DNA from: a virus
Reading direction: 5' to 3' (one strand)
Virus record (IMG/VR): IMGVR_UViG_3300009285_001944
Span: 1 to 25,626 of that record
Length of the DNA: 25,626 nucleotides
Position 1 is the first letter of the stretch. Each line of letters opens with the position of its first letter. Position numbers and translations under genes: made by a program. Shown here piece after piece: positions 13,503 to 22,993 of this stretch. The notes beneath the pieces are model-generated. The model was not told the DNA's origin. It ran no database searches and was given only the letters and a program-made list of their open reading frames with translations.

Positions 13503-15969
13503 GACGCGCGCCGCTCTCATTGTCGAAGCGAAGAACCAGGCTTCCGGGCCGATGGCGGAGGTCGCCTCGTCCGCGAAGGCGACTTCTCAGGCGGTGACGG
13601 ATTCTTCCTCCGCGAACATGGCGGCGGCGAACGTCGCGGATATGCTCACCGGGGCGCTGGCGCGGGCCGCTTCGCTCGGCTTCGCCGCGCTCACCGCCGC
13701 CGTTATTTATTCGGTCAACGCGGCTGCCGAATCGCAAAAGATAATGGCGCAGACCGAAGCCGTCATCAAGTCCACCGGCGGCGCGGCAGGGCTGTCGGCC
13801 AAGCAAATTTCAGACATGGCGACCGCCTTCCAGGAGAATAGCGTTTACTCGGACGAGGCGGTGCAGCACGCCGAGAACGTCCTGCTAACTTTTAAGAAAG
13901 TCGGGGCCGAGGTCTTCCCGGAGGCGACGCAAGCCATCCTCGACATGAGCGCGGCGTTAGGCACGGACCTGCAAGCGGTGACCATCCAGGTCGGCAAGGC
14001 GCTCGAGGACCCGGTGAAAGGCATTACGGCGCTCTCGCGCGCGGGCGTTTCCTTTACCGCCGACCAGCGCGAGATGATAAAGACGCTGGTCGAGACCGGC
14101 GATACGCTCGGCGCGCAAAGACTCATCCTAGCGGAACTCTCGTCAGAATTCGGTGGGAGCGCGGCGGCGGCGGCGCAGACCTTCTCCGGGCGCTTGGAAC
14201 ATCTCAAGAATGACGCCGACAACCTGGCGGAGTCAGTCGGAAATAGACTCCTGCCGATGTTGACCGCCGCGGTCGAAGCCGCCGACTTGCTCATCACGGC
14301 CAGCGACAAGATAAGCGCGGCGCTTAAGCAGAACGCCGACAGAACCGAACAGACCGCTCAGACTTACGAGCAGTACCTTAACAGCGTCTTGGGCGCGCAG
14401 GTCGCAGCGAAGGCGCTCACGGCGGAGCAGGCCGAGGCCTACAAGGCAACGGCGTTCTTGGCGACGGGGACCGGCGACCTGACCGAAGAACAGGTGCGGG
14501 CGCGTATCGTCAGCGGCGACCTGACCGAAGCGGAAGGGATTCGACTGCTGGCGCAGCAGGCGGACATCGCCGCCATGCAAGACGCCTTCCACAACCTCGG
14601 CATTCTGACCGGCGCGCAACTGGCGGCGATTCAAACTTACGACATCGAAACGCAGCGCGTCTCGGAACTGGCCGAGATGAAGCGCAACAAACTCATTCCG
14701 GCCATAGATGACGAAGCCGCCGCGACCCAGGCCTCGAAGGTCGCGCATGAACTCCTGGCCGACGCGCTGCGCGGCACGCTCGGCAAGGCGACGGACGGAT
14801 ACCTCGAGCAGACCAAGGATACGGCGGTACGCACGGCGGAACTCACGCTCGAAATTCAGAAGTACCAACGAATGCAGGGGCAGACTGTAACGGTGGTCAA
14901 GGAAGCCACGGCGACCTCGGCGGACTTAGACCTGGCGCAGTACAATGCGACGGTGAGCGCGCTCAAACTCGCTGAGGCACAGCAGACGCTCTCCGAGAAC
15001 ACCGACCCGGACAGGCAATTTGAATTGGAAGGCGCTCTGCTCCGGGCGCGCGTGGCGGCGGAGAATGCGACAGAGAAAGTTGCGGCGCTCGGCGGGGAGA
15101 TGGGGAGCAGCACGACCTACACGCTCAATTACAAAACCAAGATAGGGGAACTCAACGCCGAGTTGGAAGGTCTAAAAGCGAAGGCGGACGAGGCGGCGCA
15201 GAAGGTCAAGGACGCAACCGACCAGTTTATCTATAACAAGGTCGCCGCCGGTCTGGACGCGGAAGCGGCGCTCGACCTGGCCCACAGCCTGGGTCTGGTA
15301 GACGAGGAGAGTTATCAGGTCTCGCGCGCCATCGCGGGGCTGCGGGAACAATACGACTTAAATAATGACAGCCAGATAAGCGCCGCCGAGGGCGCAGAGG
15401 AGTATGGACTTAAGGCGCTCGCGCTCCGGGATAGAATCGCGGAACTCCAACAAAAACTTTTAGACGGTCAAATCACTCAGCAGGAATACGAAACGCGCCT
15501 GCGCGACATTGCGGGGGCGATGGATGAGGCGGCGACTTCCGCGAGTAATCTCAAGGCGGGCATTGACGGCCTGACGGATAAGACTATCACCGTCCGCACG
15601 GTTTATGAATATGTCCAGGTCGGGGAGGAACCCGGCCCGCCCGCCCCGGTCGTCATCCCCGACACCGGAGGCGGCGGCACGACCACGCAGCGAGCGGCGG
15701 GCGGACAGGTCTCGGCGGGAATGCCGGTCGTCGTGGGCGACGCGGGTCGTCCAGAACTATTTGTGCCGCGCTCCTCTGGCTATATCTTCCCCTTCGTCCC
15801 GCCCGCGGGCCGCGGCGGGGGGCAGGTACTAAACATTTCGCTCGGCGGAATCACGGTCAACGCCGGAGCCGTGGCTGACCCTGCGCGCCTGGCGCAGCAG
15901 ATTCAGGTCGAAATCGCCCGCGCTCTGCGGGCGAACATTACTTCGGCCACGCGCTCAATAGGAAGGTAA
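13495..15969 (+). CDS. Tail tape measure protein
   Basis: An 824-residue protein that sets tail length and is threaded through the tube. A hydrophobic, Ala-rich N-terminal stretch (about 46-80) leads to a region typical of tail length tape measures: MAQTEAVIKSTGG, FQENSVYSDEAVQHAENVLLTF, ALGTDLQAVTIQVGKALEDPVKG and a GAQRLILAELSSEFGG segment. Long Ala/Glu/Lys coiled-coil-like helices follow. Residues 621-632 match an EF-hand loop (DLNNDSQISAAE). The last ~120 residues are Pro/Gly-rich then GYIFPFVPP and a final strand-helix. At about 0.15 nm per residue the tail would be roughly 120 nm, a general rule and not a measurement. Confidence 0.9.
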   Translation: MAETRAALIVEAKNQASGPMAEVASSAKATSQAVTDSSSANMAAANVADMLTGALARAASLGFAALTAAVIYSVNAAAESQKIMAQTEAVIKSTGGAAGLSAKQISDMATAFQENSVYSDEAVQHAENVLLTFKKVGAEVFPEATQAILDMSAALGTDLQAVTIQVGKALEDPVKGITALSRAGVSFTADQREMIKTLVETGDTLGAQRLILAELSSEFGGSAAAAAQTFSGRLEHLKNDADNLAESVGNRLLPMLTAAVEAADLLITASDKISAALKQNADRTEQTAQTYEQYLNSVLGAQVAAKALTAEQAEAYKATAFLATGTGDLTEEQVRARIVSGDLTEAEGIRLLAQQADIAAMQDAFHNLGILTGAQLAAIQTYDIETQRVSELAEMKRNKLIPAIDDEAAATQASKVAHELLADALRGTLGKATDGYLEQTKDTAVRTAELTLEIQKYQRMQGQTVTVVKEATATSADLDLAQYNATVSALKLAEAQQTLSENTDPDRQFELEGALLRARVAAENATEKVAALGGEMGSSTTYTLNYKTKIGELNAELEGLKAKADEAAQKVKDATDQFIYNKVAAGLDAEAALDLAHSLGLVDEESYQVSRAIAGLREQYDLNNDSQISAAEGAEEYGLKALALRDRIAELQQKLLDGQITQQEYETRLRDIAGAMDEAATSASNLKAGIDGLTDKTITVRTVYEYVQVGEEPGPPAPVVIPDTGGGGTTTQRAAGGQVSAGMPVVVGDAGRPELFVPRSSGYIFPFVPPAGRGGGQVLNISLGGITVNAGAVADPARLAQQIQVEIARALRANITSATRSIGR

Positions 15970-15972
15970 GCG

Positions 15973-18474
15973 ATGTCCGTCAGCGGATTCGTTTGCAAAC
16001 TCACGAAAGGGGCCTACAGTCTCGACCTGACCAGCGGACGCTACGCTCTCGGACTCGACTTCGTGCCCCCGCCCCAATCCGTCGTCCCGCAGTACGCAGC
16101 GGGGACTTCGCTCAACCGGACGGGCGGCGCGGCGCTGGTCGGGACGAAGGCGGTCAACCGCGAATGGGGATTCGGCCTGACCGTCACCGGTGACTCGGAA
16201 GCGGACGTGGCCGACGCGCTGGCGCAGGTGCAATCGTTCCTGAATCTCGCGGGCGACCAGAACGAGCCGCTCTACCTAGAGATGCGCGGCAACGCGGACG
16301 TGGACGTGGAGCCGGTTTGGGGGCAGTACGGCGCGAATAAGCGGTACGAAATTGTCTACGGGTCGGCGGCGATAGCAGACACCTACGGCACGGCGGACTT
16401 TCGGAGCCGGACGCTGCATAATTGCCGCATCGCGTTGACCATCAAGCCGTTCGCGCTCGGTAAGCGGCAGGCACTTGGAAGCGCGAAGGGCGGCATACTT
16501 GAAGATGTCTATCATAGCGCGCCTGGAATGTCACACGGCGTTATTGTCCCCGAAGCCACAACGAATCTGGCGACCAACCCGGTCTTCGGCAATGCGACCT
16601 GGGATACTGGCTGGACGGCGAATGCCGGATTACTCGCGCGCAAAAATAACGACCCGCGCTTTATACTATTCGGATTTGCTTCGGCGCGCATCGAGGTCGT
16701 GGGCACAGTTCCCGGCGGGAAACTATTTTATTATCAGCAGACAGCCGTATCGAGCGGCGTGCTATATAACGTGACGGCCTACGTCAAGAAACCGGACGGC
16801 AGCGCAGTGACGGCTAACGACTGTGCGGTGGTGCTGGACTCCGCCGTGTCGTCCACTTACACCGATTTAGGAAATGGATGGTACGAGGTTAATGCTAATG
16901 CTCCGGCGGTGGTGACGGCTACGGTCGAGATTGGCCTGGCGGTTAGCCAGGGAATCGTTATTTACCTGGCGGGCCTGCATGCCGAACAAAAGAACGGCTA
17001 CGGAACGGCGCTTTGCTATGGCGATATGCTCGGCTGCGCCTGGACGGGAACGGCGCACGCCAGTACTACCAGCCGAACCGCAGGCCGATTGCGTATATCG
17101 GCCTCCGACGCCTTCTCCTTCGCGCAGGGAACTATCCGGCTTATTTATCATACGCGCTATGCTAATACGTATATCCAGGAGATGCCTTTTTTTCAAGCCG
17201 CCAGCGGAACGGACTCGAAACTCAAACTGCGGTTTTCTCCGACCGCCGATGACATTATCCTCTCCGATTTGTCCGGCTCTAATTCGGCCTGCACGGCCGC
17301 GCTCACATTCTCTGGCAATACGCGCTACGTTATTCATTGCACTTATGGCGCAGGTTCGATGAAGGTCTATCTAGACGGCATTCTCTCGGCCTCTACGGCG
17401 AATTACGCAACGGGGTCGTCGGCGGACTTTTTATATGTCGGTTCCGATGCGGCCGGCGCAAGCCAGGCGCACGGCCCCTTCCTGGAATTCGCTACGTTCG
17501 AGCATTCCATGACTGCCTCGCAAGTGGCGGATGATGCGGGGAACCTGGCGCAACTCATCAGTGGACATTACGAAAACGTGGCGGGCGTGCCGTGGCTGTG
17601 GACGAAAGACGGAGATGACATCGTTGATAATTGCGATGACTCCACGCGGGACGATTGGGCGGTCATCGGCGGCATTCCCGGAACGATAGAATCCGAAACC
17701 GAGATTCAGGGCGCGCCCTCGCCGTGGACCGGCGGCGCGCAAGGAACTCCGCTCTGGTTGAGCCTGTTTAGAGCGCCGCGCTTTGACAATCCATCTACGC
17801 TCTATACGGATTTGAGCGGAGTTGCAAGCGGCGCTGATAGTGGCGGTGAACACCAGGACGATACGGTGACAACCGCGGTGAAAACAATCGGAACTTCCGC
17901 GACCGTCACGGACAAAATTGACCTCTATGGTGGACTGGAATATTATCTGTTCACGCGCTTGAGTGACGCCGGTTCTAATTTACAATTAGCCCTGGCAATC
18001 AATATCGGCGGCGTACAACTTTCTAGCGGCTATGCCTCCGTCTCCATCGGCGCTTCTTTTTTCCTGGCGCATACATTGGCCTTGAGTTTGCCCGACCGAA
18101 CCGTTATCCTTACCCGCGCCGGATACCAAAGCCGCTTTAGTTTTCTGCTTCTCGCGCAACGCACGACTGGCTCGGCGACACTTAGCACCGATTACTTTAT
18201 GCTCCTGCCGCGCCCCTTGCTCCGCCTCGCGCCGCAGGGCGCGTCGGCCTTTGCTGAAAGTTTTATTCTACGCGGGCGCGCGGCTCAAATTTTCAATTCA
18301 TCGGTGCCGGCGACGGATAACCTTCCGACCATTACTGGAGATATTATCGAGTTGCAACCGGCGCGTTACAACATTCTGCGCGCGGTGATGGGCGAAACAA
18401 CCAGCGTCGCCACTATCACCTATACGCTGACCTTCAGCAAGGTAATAGTTACTCCGCGCTATGCGCTCCTATGA
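15973..18474 (+). CDS. Distal tail protein-like (Dit) with carbohydrate-binding insertions
   Basis: Follows the tape measure with GGAAGG before the ATG. Residues 1-165 look like a distal tail/baseplate protein (LNRTGGAALVGTKAVNREWG, LAQVQSFLNLAGDQNEPLYLE). Residues ~195-330 resemble a CBM4/9-type beta-sandwich (TTNLATNPVFGNATWDTGW, VLYNVTAYVKKPDGS, DLGNGWYEVNA). Residues ~375-530 resemble a LamG domain (GTIRLIYHTRY, MKVYLDGILSAS, LEFATFEHSMTASQVADD). The remaining ~300 residues are beta-rich and unassigned; they may contain the Dit C-terminal part. At 833 residues it is far longer than a plain Dit (~250), so it is an evolved Dit with receptor-binding modules. The inserted part looks richer in A and T than the flanks. 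Confidence 0.65.
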   Translation: MSVSGFVCKLTKGAYSLDLTSGRYALGLDFVPPPQSVVPQYAAGTSLNRTGGAALVGTKAVNREWGFGLTVTGDSEADVADALAQVQSFLNLAGDQNEPLYLEMRGNADVDVEPVWGQYGANKRYEIVYGSAAIADTYGTADFRSRTLHNCRIALTIKPFALGKRQALGSAKGGILEDVYHSAPGMSHGVIVPEATTNLATNPVFGNATWDTGWTANAGLLARKNNDPRFILFGFASARIEVVGTVPGGKLFYYQQTAVSSGVLYNVTAYVKKPDGSAVTANDCAVVLDSAVSSTYTDLGNGWYEVNANAPAVVTATVEIGLAVSQGIVIYLAGLHAEQKNGYGTALCYGDMLGCAWTGTAHASTTSRTAGRLRISASDAFSFAQGTIRLIYHTRYANTYIQEMPFFQAASGTDSKLKLRFSPTADDIILSDLSGSNSACTAALTFSGNTRYVIHCTYGAGSMKVYLDGILSASTANYATGSSADFLYVGSDAAGASQAHGPFLEFATFEHSMTASQVADDAGNLAQLISGHYENVAGVPWLWTKDGDDIVDNCDDSTRDDWAVIGGIPGTIESETEIQGAPSPWTGGAQGTPLWLSLFRAPRFDNPSTLYTDLSGVASGADSGGEHQDDTVTTAVKTIGTSATVTDKIDLYGGLEYYLFTRLSDAGSNLQLALAINIGGVQLSSGYASVSIGASFFLAHTLALSLPDRTVILTRAGYQSRFSFLLLAQRTTGSATLSTDYFMLLPRPLLRLAPQGASAFAESFILRGRAAQIFNSSVPATDNLPTITGDIIELQPARYNILRAVMGETTSVATITYTLTFSKVIVTPRYALL

Positions 18475-21161
18475 ACACCATCGCGGAATGCTCCGGCTAT
18501 AACCAACTCTCGCTCGAAGTATTTTCTAGCGGGACCACGCGCATCATGGATACGGACGACGACCTGGCGCGCGCCGAATCCGTCTCATTTCAGACCTTCT
18601 ACCCCGGAGGACTCTACGGAGCCGCGACCGTTAAACTCCCGCGCGACGTGACGCGTTCCCTGCGCTTCGCCGGGGGCCAGCGCCTGGTCATTCGCAATGG
18701 ACTGGCGACCGTGTGGGAAGGCGAGATTTCCTCCGTTGACTACGCGCCGAAAGAATCCGAGCAGCACGTCATTCTAAACGGCGCGGGCTTTTGGGGTCAA
18801 CTATCGCGCCGCTACCTCGACAAGCGGTGGGCCGACCAGAGACTAGATAATACTATTTGGCGCTGGAAGCCCGACCCCCTCGACGCCAACAACAATCAAT
18901 TCCTGGCAAATTCCGGGCCAGATAATCGCCTGCGCATCATCCCGAAGGGCGTGGCCTGGACGGCCAGCAACTACATCTATATCGAATACACAATGCCGAT
19001 CTCAGGGAGCGTGGCGCGCATGACTTTCGACGCCGAACTCGCGGAAGGCGCGCAGGCGTGGCGGCTCACGGTCGAGAACGCGACGGCTAGCATCTTCAGC
19101 CGTGGGACGAGCGGCTGTTCTAACTCACAGGATATTATCTTCGGGACGCCGACGCAGAAAGCCTATATCAAATTCTGGTCGGACGCAGCGCAGACTCCCA
19201 TCGAGGACGGGACGTATTTCGGCGAGATTCGCAACCTGACCGTATTCGACGCCTCGGCCTCGGCGACCATGACCCAGGTGGTCAAGGACGTTCAATCCAA
19301 TCTGTCCGGGATAATCAATACGGACACCTCGCAGATAGCAAGCAATACGCTGCTGCTCGCGCCGTTTATGACCAACGGCCCGGAGCCAGCCGATTCGGTT
19401 TTGCTGCGCGCGACCAGCGCCGGGGATAACTCTCAGAATTCCTGGGCTGCCTATTTCCGAGAGAGCGAACTGGCGGGGACGCCGGACGGAAAGCCGGTCA
19501 TGGTGCTGGAGCAACAACCGGCGCTTACGGATTACGATTACGCCGTGCGGCTGGATGAGACTAATCTAGTTGCGCCAGTTGATCTGAATCTAGACACGAG
19601 CGGGATTTCAAACTATATCATTGTCCATTACCGTGACCCGCTTTTCGATGCTGCTCTATTTCGAGAGTTTGTTTTGACGCCGGGCGATGACGCCTCGCTC
19701 AAAGATTCGACTTCGATAGCCAGTTACGGCCAACGTGAACTTGCGATTGACGCAGGCCAGGCGACCGCGGCGACGGCGCTAAACCTGGGAAAGAAATACC
19801 TGGCCGCTCTCAAAAACCCAAAGTTCTATATGTCGTCCCCGGTCTCGGTGCGCGGTTACATCCGCTCCAAGAACGGAAATCCAATCCCTGCCTCTCAGAT
19901 ACGCGCCGGCAAGCGGGTGAAGATAGAAAACTTCCTGACCGACCTATCCTCGATAAGCGGCGCGGGCTTGACGTTCCTCGTCACGCGCACGAATTATACG
20001 GACGAGAGTGAGCAGTGTGATATTTCGGCTAGTATCCCGGACGATCTGGCCGTGATACTTGTGCAACAAACACTGGGAATTATTTCGCCACAGGGTAGCG
20101 GTGGTGGAGGTATACCCCTGCTCGCCGGGGGAGCGGGTGGAGCAGGAGGAACTACAACCGCACAGATTAGCGAAGGTCCTGGCATTGATTTGGTGGATTT
20201 GCTTGCCTCGGGCGGCACGGTTCAGGTCGGCGTCGGCCTGGACACGATCCTGCTGGCGCACGCGAACGGCAGCCCGGCCACAGAGTACGCTGCGACGGAG
20301 GCCGGATTGATTTCTGCGCTGGCGGCGGCGGTGAGCGGCGATGTGGTTAATGGCCCGCGCAACATCACCCTATCTATTACGGCTGGCATTACCGTCCCAA
20401 CAGGCGTCACGGTAAAAAATCTGACAGCTACAGCCACGGCCAACATCACCAACAATGGCGGTCTGCTTATTCATGATGTGCTATATATGAGTAACAGCGC
20501 GCAGGTGGTGATGGGTGACAGTTCGACTCTGTTCGATACCATCGTCTATCTGGCGGGCGGCACTGGCATTGCTGTAAATATAGCGGGAACGTTAGTTGCC
20601 ATTCGGTTCTGCGCCCTGGCGTTCACGGCTAAGACTGGCACAAGCCTATATTGCACTCAGTCTACAGCGCAGATAAGCCACTGCTATTTGAGCGGCTACC
20701 GGCCAGCAAGCCTATCGGCCGGCAACTTCACGGATTGCGAATTTGTAGTAGATGATGACGCGGGCGGCGGTACAACGACCCTCGGCGGCGGCATATTCGC
20801 TAACTGCCGCTTTAGAAAAACCAACCTGGGCACAGCCCTGACGCTGACGGCTCCTACCACACTGATTGATTGCTCATGGACTGACATCTCCGGTGAAGCC
20901 AATATCGCCTATGGAACGGGCGACCACATTCCGCAGAACCGCACCCTCACCGTCCCCACCCCGCTCCTGATAGCGGGTGGGGCTGCGGCTGATCTCTCCG
21001 CTGATCGAACGCTCACCTGGGCCGCCTCACCCGCTAACACATTTCTCGCCGGGCCGACCACCGGCGCGGACGCGGCGCTGACCGTGCGCGCGCTGGTGGA
21101 CGCCGACCTGCCGACAATGGCCAAACTCGGCTATCTCTACCTGGCCGCAACCTACGTATAG
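18471..21161 (+). CDS. Tail hub (Tal-like) protein fused to a beta-helix/fibre region
   Basis: ATG overlaps the previous stop (ATGA). Residues 1-130 look like a gp27/Tal-type hub: ARAESVSFQTFYPGGLYGAATVKLP, QRLVIRNGLATVWEGEISSVDY, HVILNGAGFWGQLSRRY. A middle region of ~400 residues is also hub-like. A Gly-rich hinge follows (residues ~541-560), then residues ~590-800 with short repeating strands and Asn/Thr/Ser turns expected of a parallel beta-helix. The end carries a motif common in tail fibres: LIAGGAAADLSADRTLTW, then NTFLAGPTTGADAALTVRAL and VDADLP. No peptidase or glycosidase motif was seen. Role: closing the tail tip and contacting the cell. Confidence 0.65.
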   Translation: MNTIAECSGYNQLSLEVFSSGTTRIMDTDDDLARAESVSFQTFYPGGLYGAATVKLPRDVTRSLRFAGGQRLVIRNGLATVWEGEISSVDYAPKESEQHVILNGAGFWGQLSRRYLDKRWADQRLDNTIWRWKPDPLDANNNQFLANSGPDNRLRIIPKGVAWTASNYIYIEYTMPISGSVARMTFDAELAEGAQAWRLTVENATASIFSRGTSGCSNSQDIIFGTPTQKAYIKFWSDAAQTPIEDGTYFGEIRNLTVFDASASATMTQVVKDVQSNLSGIINTDTSQIASNTLLLAPFMTNGPEPADSVLLRATSAGDNSQNSWAAYFRESELAGTPDGKPVMVLEQQPALTDYDYAVRLDETNLVAPVDLNLDTSGISNYIIVHYRDPLFDAALFREFVLTPGDDASLKDSTSIASYGQRELAIDAGQATAATALNLGKKYLAALKNPKFYMSSPVSVRGYIRSKNGNPIPASQIRAGKRVKIENFLTDLSSISGAGLTFLVTRTNYTDESEQCDISASIPDDLAVILVQQTLGIISPQGSGGGGIPLLAGGAGGAGGTTTAQISEGPGIDLVDLLASGGTVQVGVGLDTILLAHANGSPATEYAATEAGLISALAAAVSGDVVNGPRNITLSITAGITVPTGVTVKNLTATATANITNNGGLLIHDVLYMSNSAQVVMGDSSTLFDTIVYLAGGTGIAVNIAGTLVAIRFCALAFTAKTGTSLYCTQSTAQISHCYLSGYRPASLSAGNFTDCEFVVDDDAGGGTTTLGGGIFANCRFRKTNLGTALTLTAPTTLIDCSWTDISGEANIAYGTGDHIPQNRTLTVPTPLLIAGGAAADLSADRTLTWAASPANTFLAGPTTGADAALTVRALVDADLPTMAKLGYLYLAATYV

Positions 21162-21170
21162 GAGCACGAC

Positions 21171-21593
21171 ATGGCAACTACGCCGCAATTCGCAAACACG
21201 CCCAACCTCGGCGCGAACCTATCGGCGGCGCGTATTTCCACCGCCAATACCAACCGGGACGGTACTGGCACGCTGGCGACACTCGTGACAGGAGGGGCCA
21301 ACGGGACGCGCGTAGATCGGGTGAACATGCGTGCGATCAGTACGACTACAGCAGGCATGTTGCGTTTCTATTTGGCCGACGCCGCGTCCAACATCCGGCT
21401 TATCCACGAGATTGCGATTTCTGCTGTTACACCGAGCGCTACAGTGAGAGCGTGGGGATATGATAGCGACTGGGTGAGATCTGACGGTCAACCAGTCGTT
21501 GTAGTGCCAAGTGGCTGGACTCTGCGTGTGTCTACGCAGAACGGTGCGCCAGAGACCTTCGACGTAGTAGCTATCGTGAGCGGAGACTTCTAG
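21171..21593 (+). CDS. Fibre-region structural protein
   Basis: The 140-residue product is beta-rich (DGTGTLATLVTGGANGTRVDRV, TTAGMLRFYLAD, IRLIHEIAISAVTPS, GWTLRVSTQNGAPETFDVVAI). I recall this arrangement from small proteins encoded beside phage tail fibre genes, where it may form a tip or collar; its biochemical role is unknown to me. TAGGAG precedes the ATG. The stop shares a base with the GTG start of the next fibre gene. Confidence 0.6.
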   Translation: MATTPQFANTPNLGANLSAARISTANTNRDGTGTLATLVTGGANGTRVDRVNMRAISTTTAGMLRFYLADAASNIRLIHEIAISAVTPSATVRAWGYDSDWVRSDGQPVVVVPSGWTLRVSTQNGAPETFDVVAIVSGDF

Positions 21594-22669
21594 TGTTACC
21601 GCGCGTTCCGATTGGTCACGGTTTTCCCGATCCGCATCCGCTACTCAAGCGCACGGCGTTCGGTGCGCTTGTAGGCGGCGATATGTCCGGTAGTGAGCGC
21701 GGTCAGTACGCCGTTGACTTGCAAACTACACACTCTGCTGCGTCTGAGATTGCCAGCGGATTACGGTCAGTAGCTCTTGGAACAAATAACACGGCCTCCG
21801 GCCAGGATAGTGTCTGCGCTGGTTACAGCAACGTTGCCAGCCAGGCCGGGAATGTCGCAATCGGCTACAACAACGACGCTACGGGTAATGGCGCGTTTGC
21901 CTTTGGACGGAATTGCTCGGTTACCGGTGCATTAGGCGTGGCGTTTGGTCAGACGTGCATAGTTGGAACATCTTATAATGGCGTAGCCATCGGCGTATCG
22001 TGCTCAGCCTACGACACGTTCAATTCGGTGGCGCTAGGCGTCAGTTGTACTATGAGCGGCGGCTATGGAATTGCGGCCGGATATTCGTGTACGGCTTCTG
22101 CCGCCGCTTCTGTTGCGGTCGGAGCGCAAAATACTGCCAGCGCGGCTTATGCCTCCGTTTTTGGCGTAGGCTGCTCGGCGACCGCGCAAAAGACGGCTGC
22201 CTTTGGTTACGGCGCGGTCGCTCGGATCACGACGACAACGGTAGTTAATGGCCCGATCATCGTTCGTAAGGACAACGGCGAAGCGGCTAACTTGGCCTTC
22301 TTGAAATACTGCGGCGTAGAGGTCGTTCTATTTAGCAAAGAAGTCAGTCTCAAAACTGTCGCCGATCAGACGCTTACGCTTCCTGCCGGATGTCACTTTT
22401 GGCTCAACGAAATTGGCGTAGAGTGCACGTCTTTAACAGCACTCACCACTCAACCTGCGGTGCGATTCGGAATCACCGGTTCGTTAGCGAAGCATCGCGC
22501 TGGCGCTCTAACGACCTTGCTTACTGCGGCATATAAGCGCGACAAGTTCACACCGCTCGTTCCCGAAGACGGCGAAACAAGCCTCACTGCGGGTGTGGTC
22601 GTAGCGGCGGTTGCTACGACTATGTTAGGACGCTTTTACTGGAAAGGTCTGCTAGTCGAGGATGAATAA
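21593..22669 (+). CDS. Tail fibre with YadA-like beta-roll repeats
   Basis: A GTG start overlaps the preceding TAG. Residues ~45-210 are about twelve 13-16-residue repeats of the form VALGxNNxASG: VALGTNNTASG, VAIGYNNDATG, AFAFGRNCSVTG, VAIGVSCSAY, VALGVSCTMSG, VAVGAQNTASA. This is the pattern of the trimeric left-handed beta-roll of YadA/Hia heads, also found in phage fibres. Six repeats have Cys where others have the second Asn. The C-terminal ~150 residues (LTLPAGCHFWLNEIGVECTSL) are probably a binding or trimerisation domain. No chaperone motif was found. It probably contacts the host surface. Confidence 0.7.
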   Translation: MLPRVPIGHGFPDPHPLLKRTAFGALVGGDMSGSERGQYAVDLQTTHSAASEIASGLRSVALGTNNTASGQDSVCAGYSNVASQAGNVAIGYNNDATGNGAFAFGRNCSVTGALGVAFGQTCIVGTSYNGVAIGVSCSAYDTFNSVALGVSCTMSGGYGIAAGYSCTASAAASVAVGAQNTASAAYASVFGVGCSATAQKTAAFGYGAVARITTTTVVNGPIIVRKDNGEAANLAFLKYCGVEVVLFSKEVSLKTVADQTLTLPAGCHFWLNEIGVECTSLTALTTQPAVRFGITGSLAKHRAGALTTLLTAAYKRDKFTPLVPEDGETSLTAGVVVAAVATTMLGRFYWKGLLVEDE

Positions 22670-22687
22670 CTTTTCACGGAGGTCGTT

Positions 22688-22993
22688 GTGCCTGCTACAA
22701 CAAATGTCCCAATCTCGGTTGCTGTGTTCGAGATCAATAAGTGGGAGGCCGGTCAGATCGTCATTGATCCTATCGAGCAAACTATCCGCTACCGAATTCG
22801 TCAGTGGCTGACGAATAAGGACGGGACTGAGACCTTCATAGGTACTGTATCTGGCTTAATCAATACGGACGGCTATTTGGCGTTGTTCTCAACCGTCATC
22901 AGCAGTGAAATGCTTGGCGCAGCAATCAAGCGCCTGATCTACGCTCAGGCTCAGGCCGATGGACTGATACCAACGGAGGCGACCATCTCGTGA
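22688..22993 (+). CDS. Hypothetical 101-residue fibre-module protein
   Basis: A GTG start follows CGGAGG. The protein alternates short strands (NVPISVAVFEINKWEAGQ, IVIDPIEQTIRYRIRQWL) with a C-terminal helix (LGAAIKRLIYAQAQADGL). I recognise no family. Lying directly after a fibre gene and overlapping the sulfotransferase start (GTGA), it may be a fibre assembly factor or tip subunit; that is a guess from position. Confidence 0.5.
   Translation: MPATTNVPISVAVFEINKWEAGQIVIDPIEQTIRYRIRQWLTNKDGTETFIGTVSGLINTDGYLALFSTVISSEMLGAAIKRLIYAQAQADGLIPTEATIS

Noticed and set aside
14233-14868. Long minus-strand open frames, here and at 3687-4313, 4842-5375 and 8858-9541
   Set aside because: They lie wholly opposite well-supported genes, are Arg-rich in the way GC-rich shadows are, and lack ribosome binding sites.
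21171-22993. Diversity-generating retroelement targeting the fibre genes
   Set aside because: No reverse transcriptase and no template/variable repeat pair with adenine-specific differences were seen in the window.
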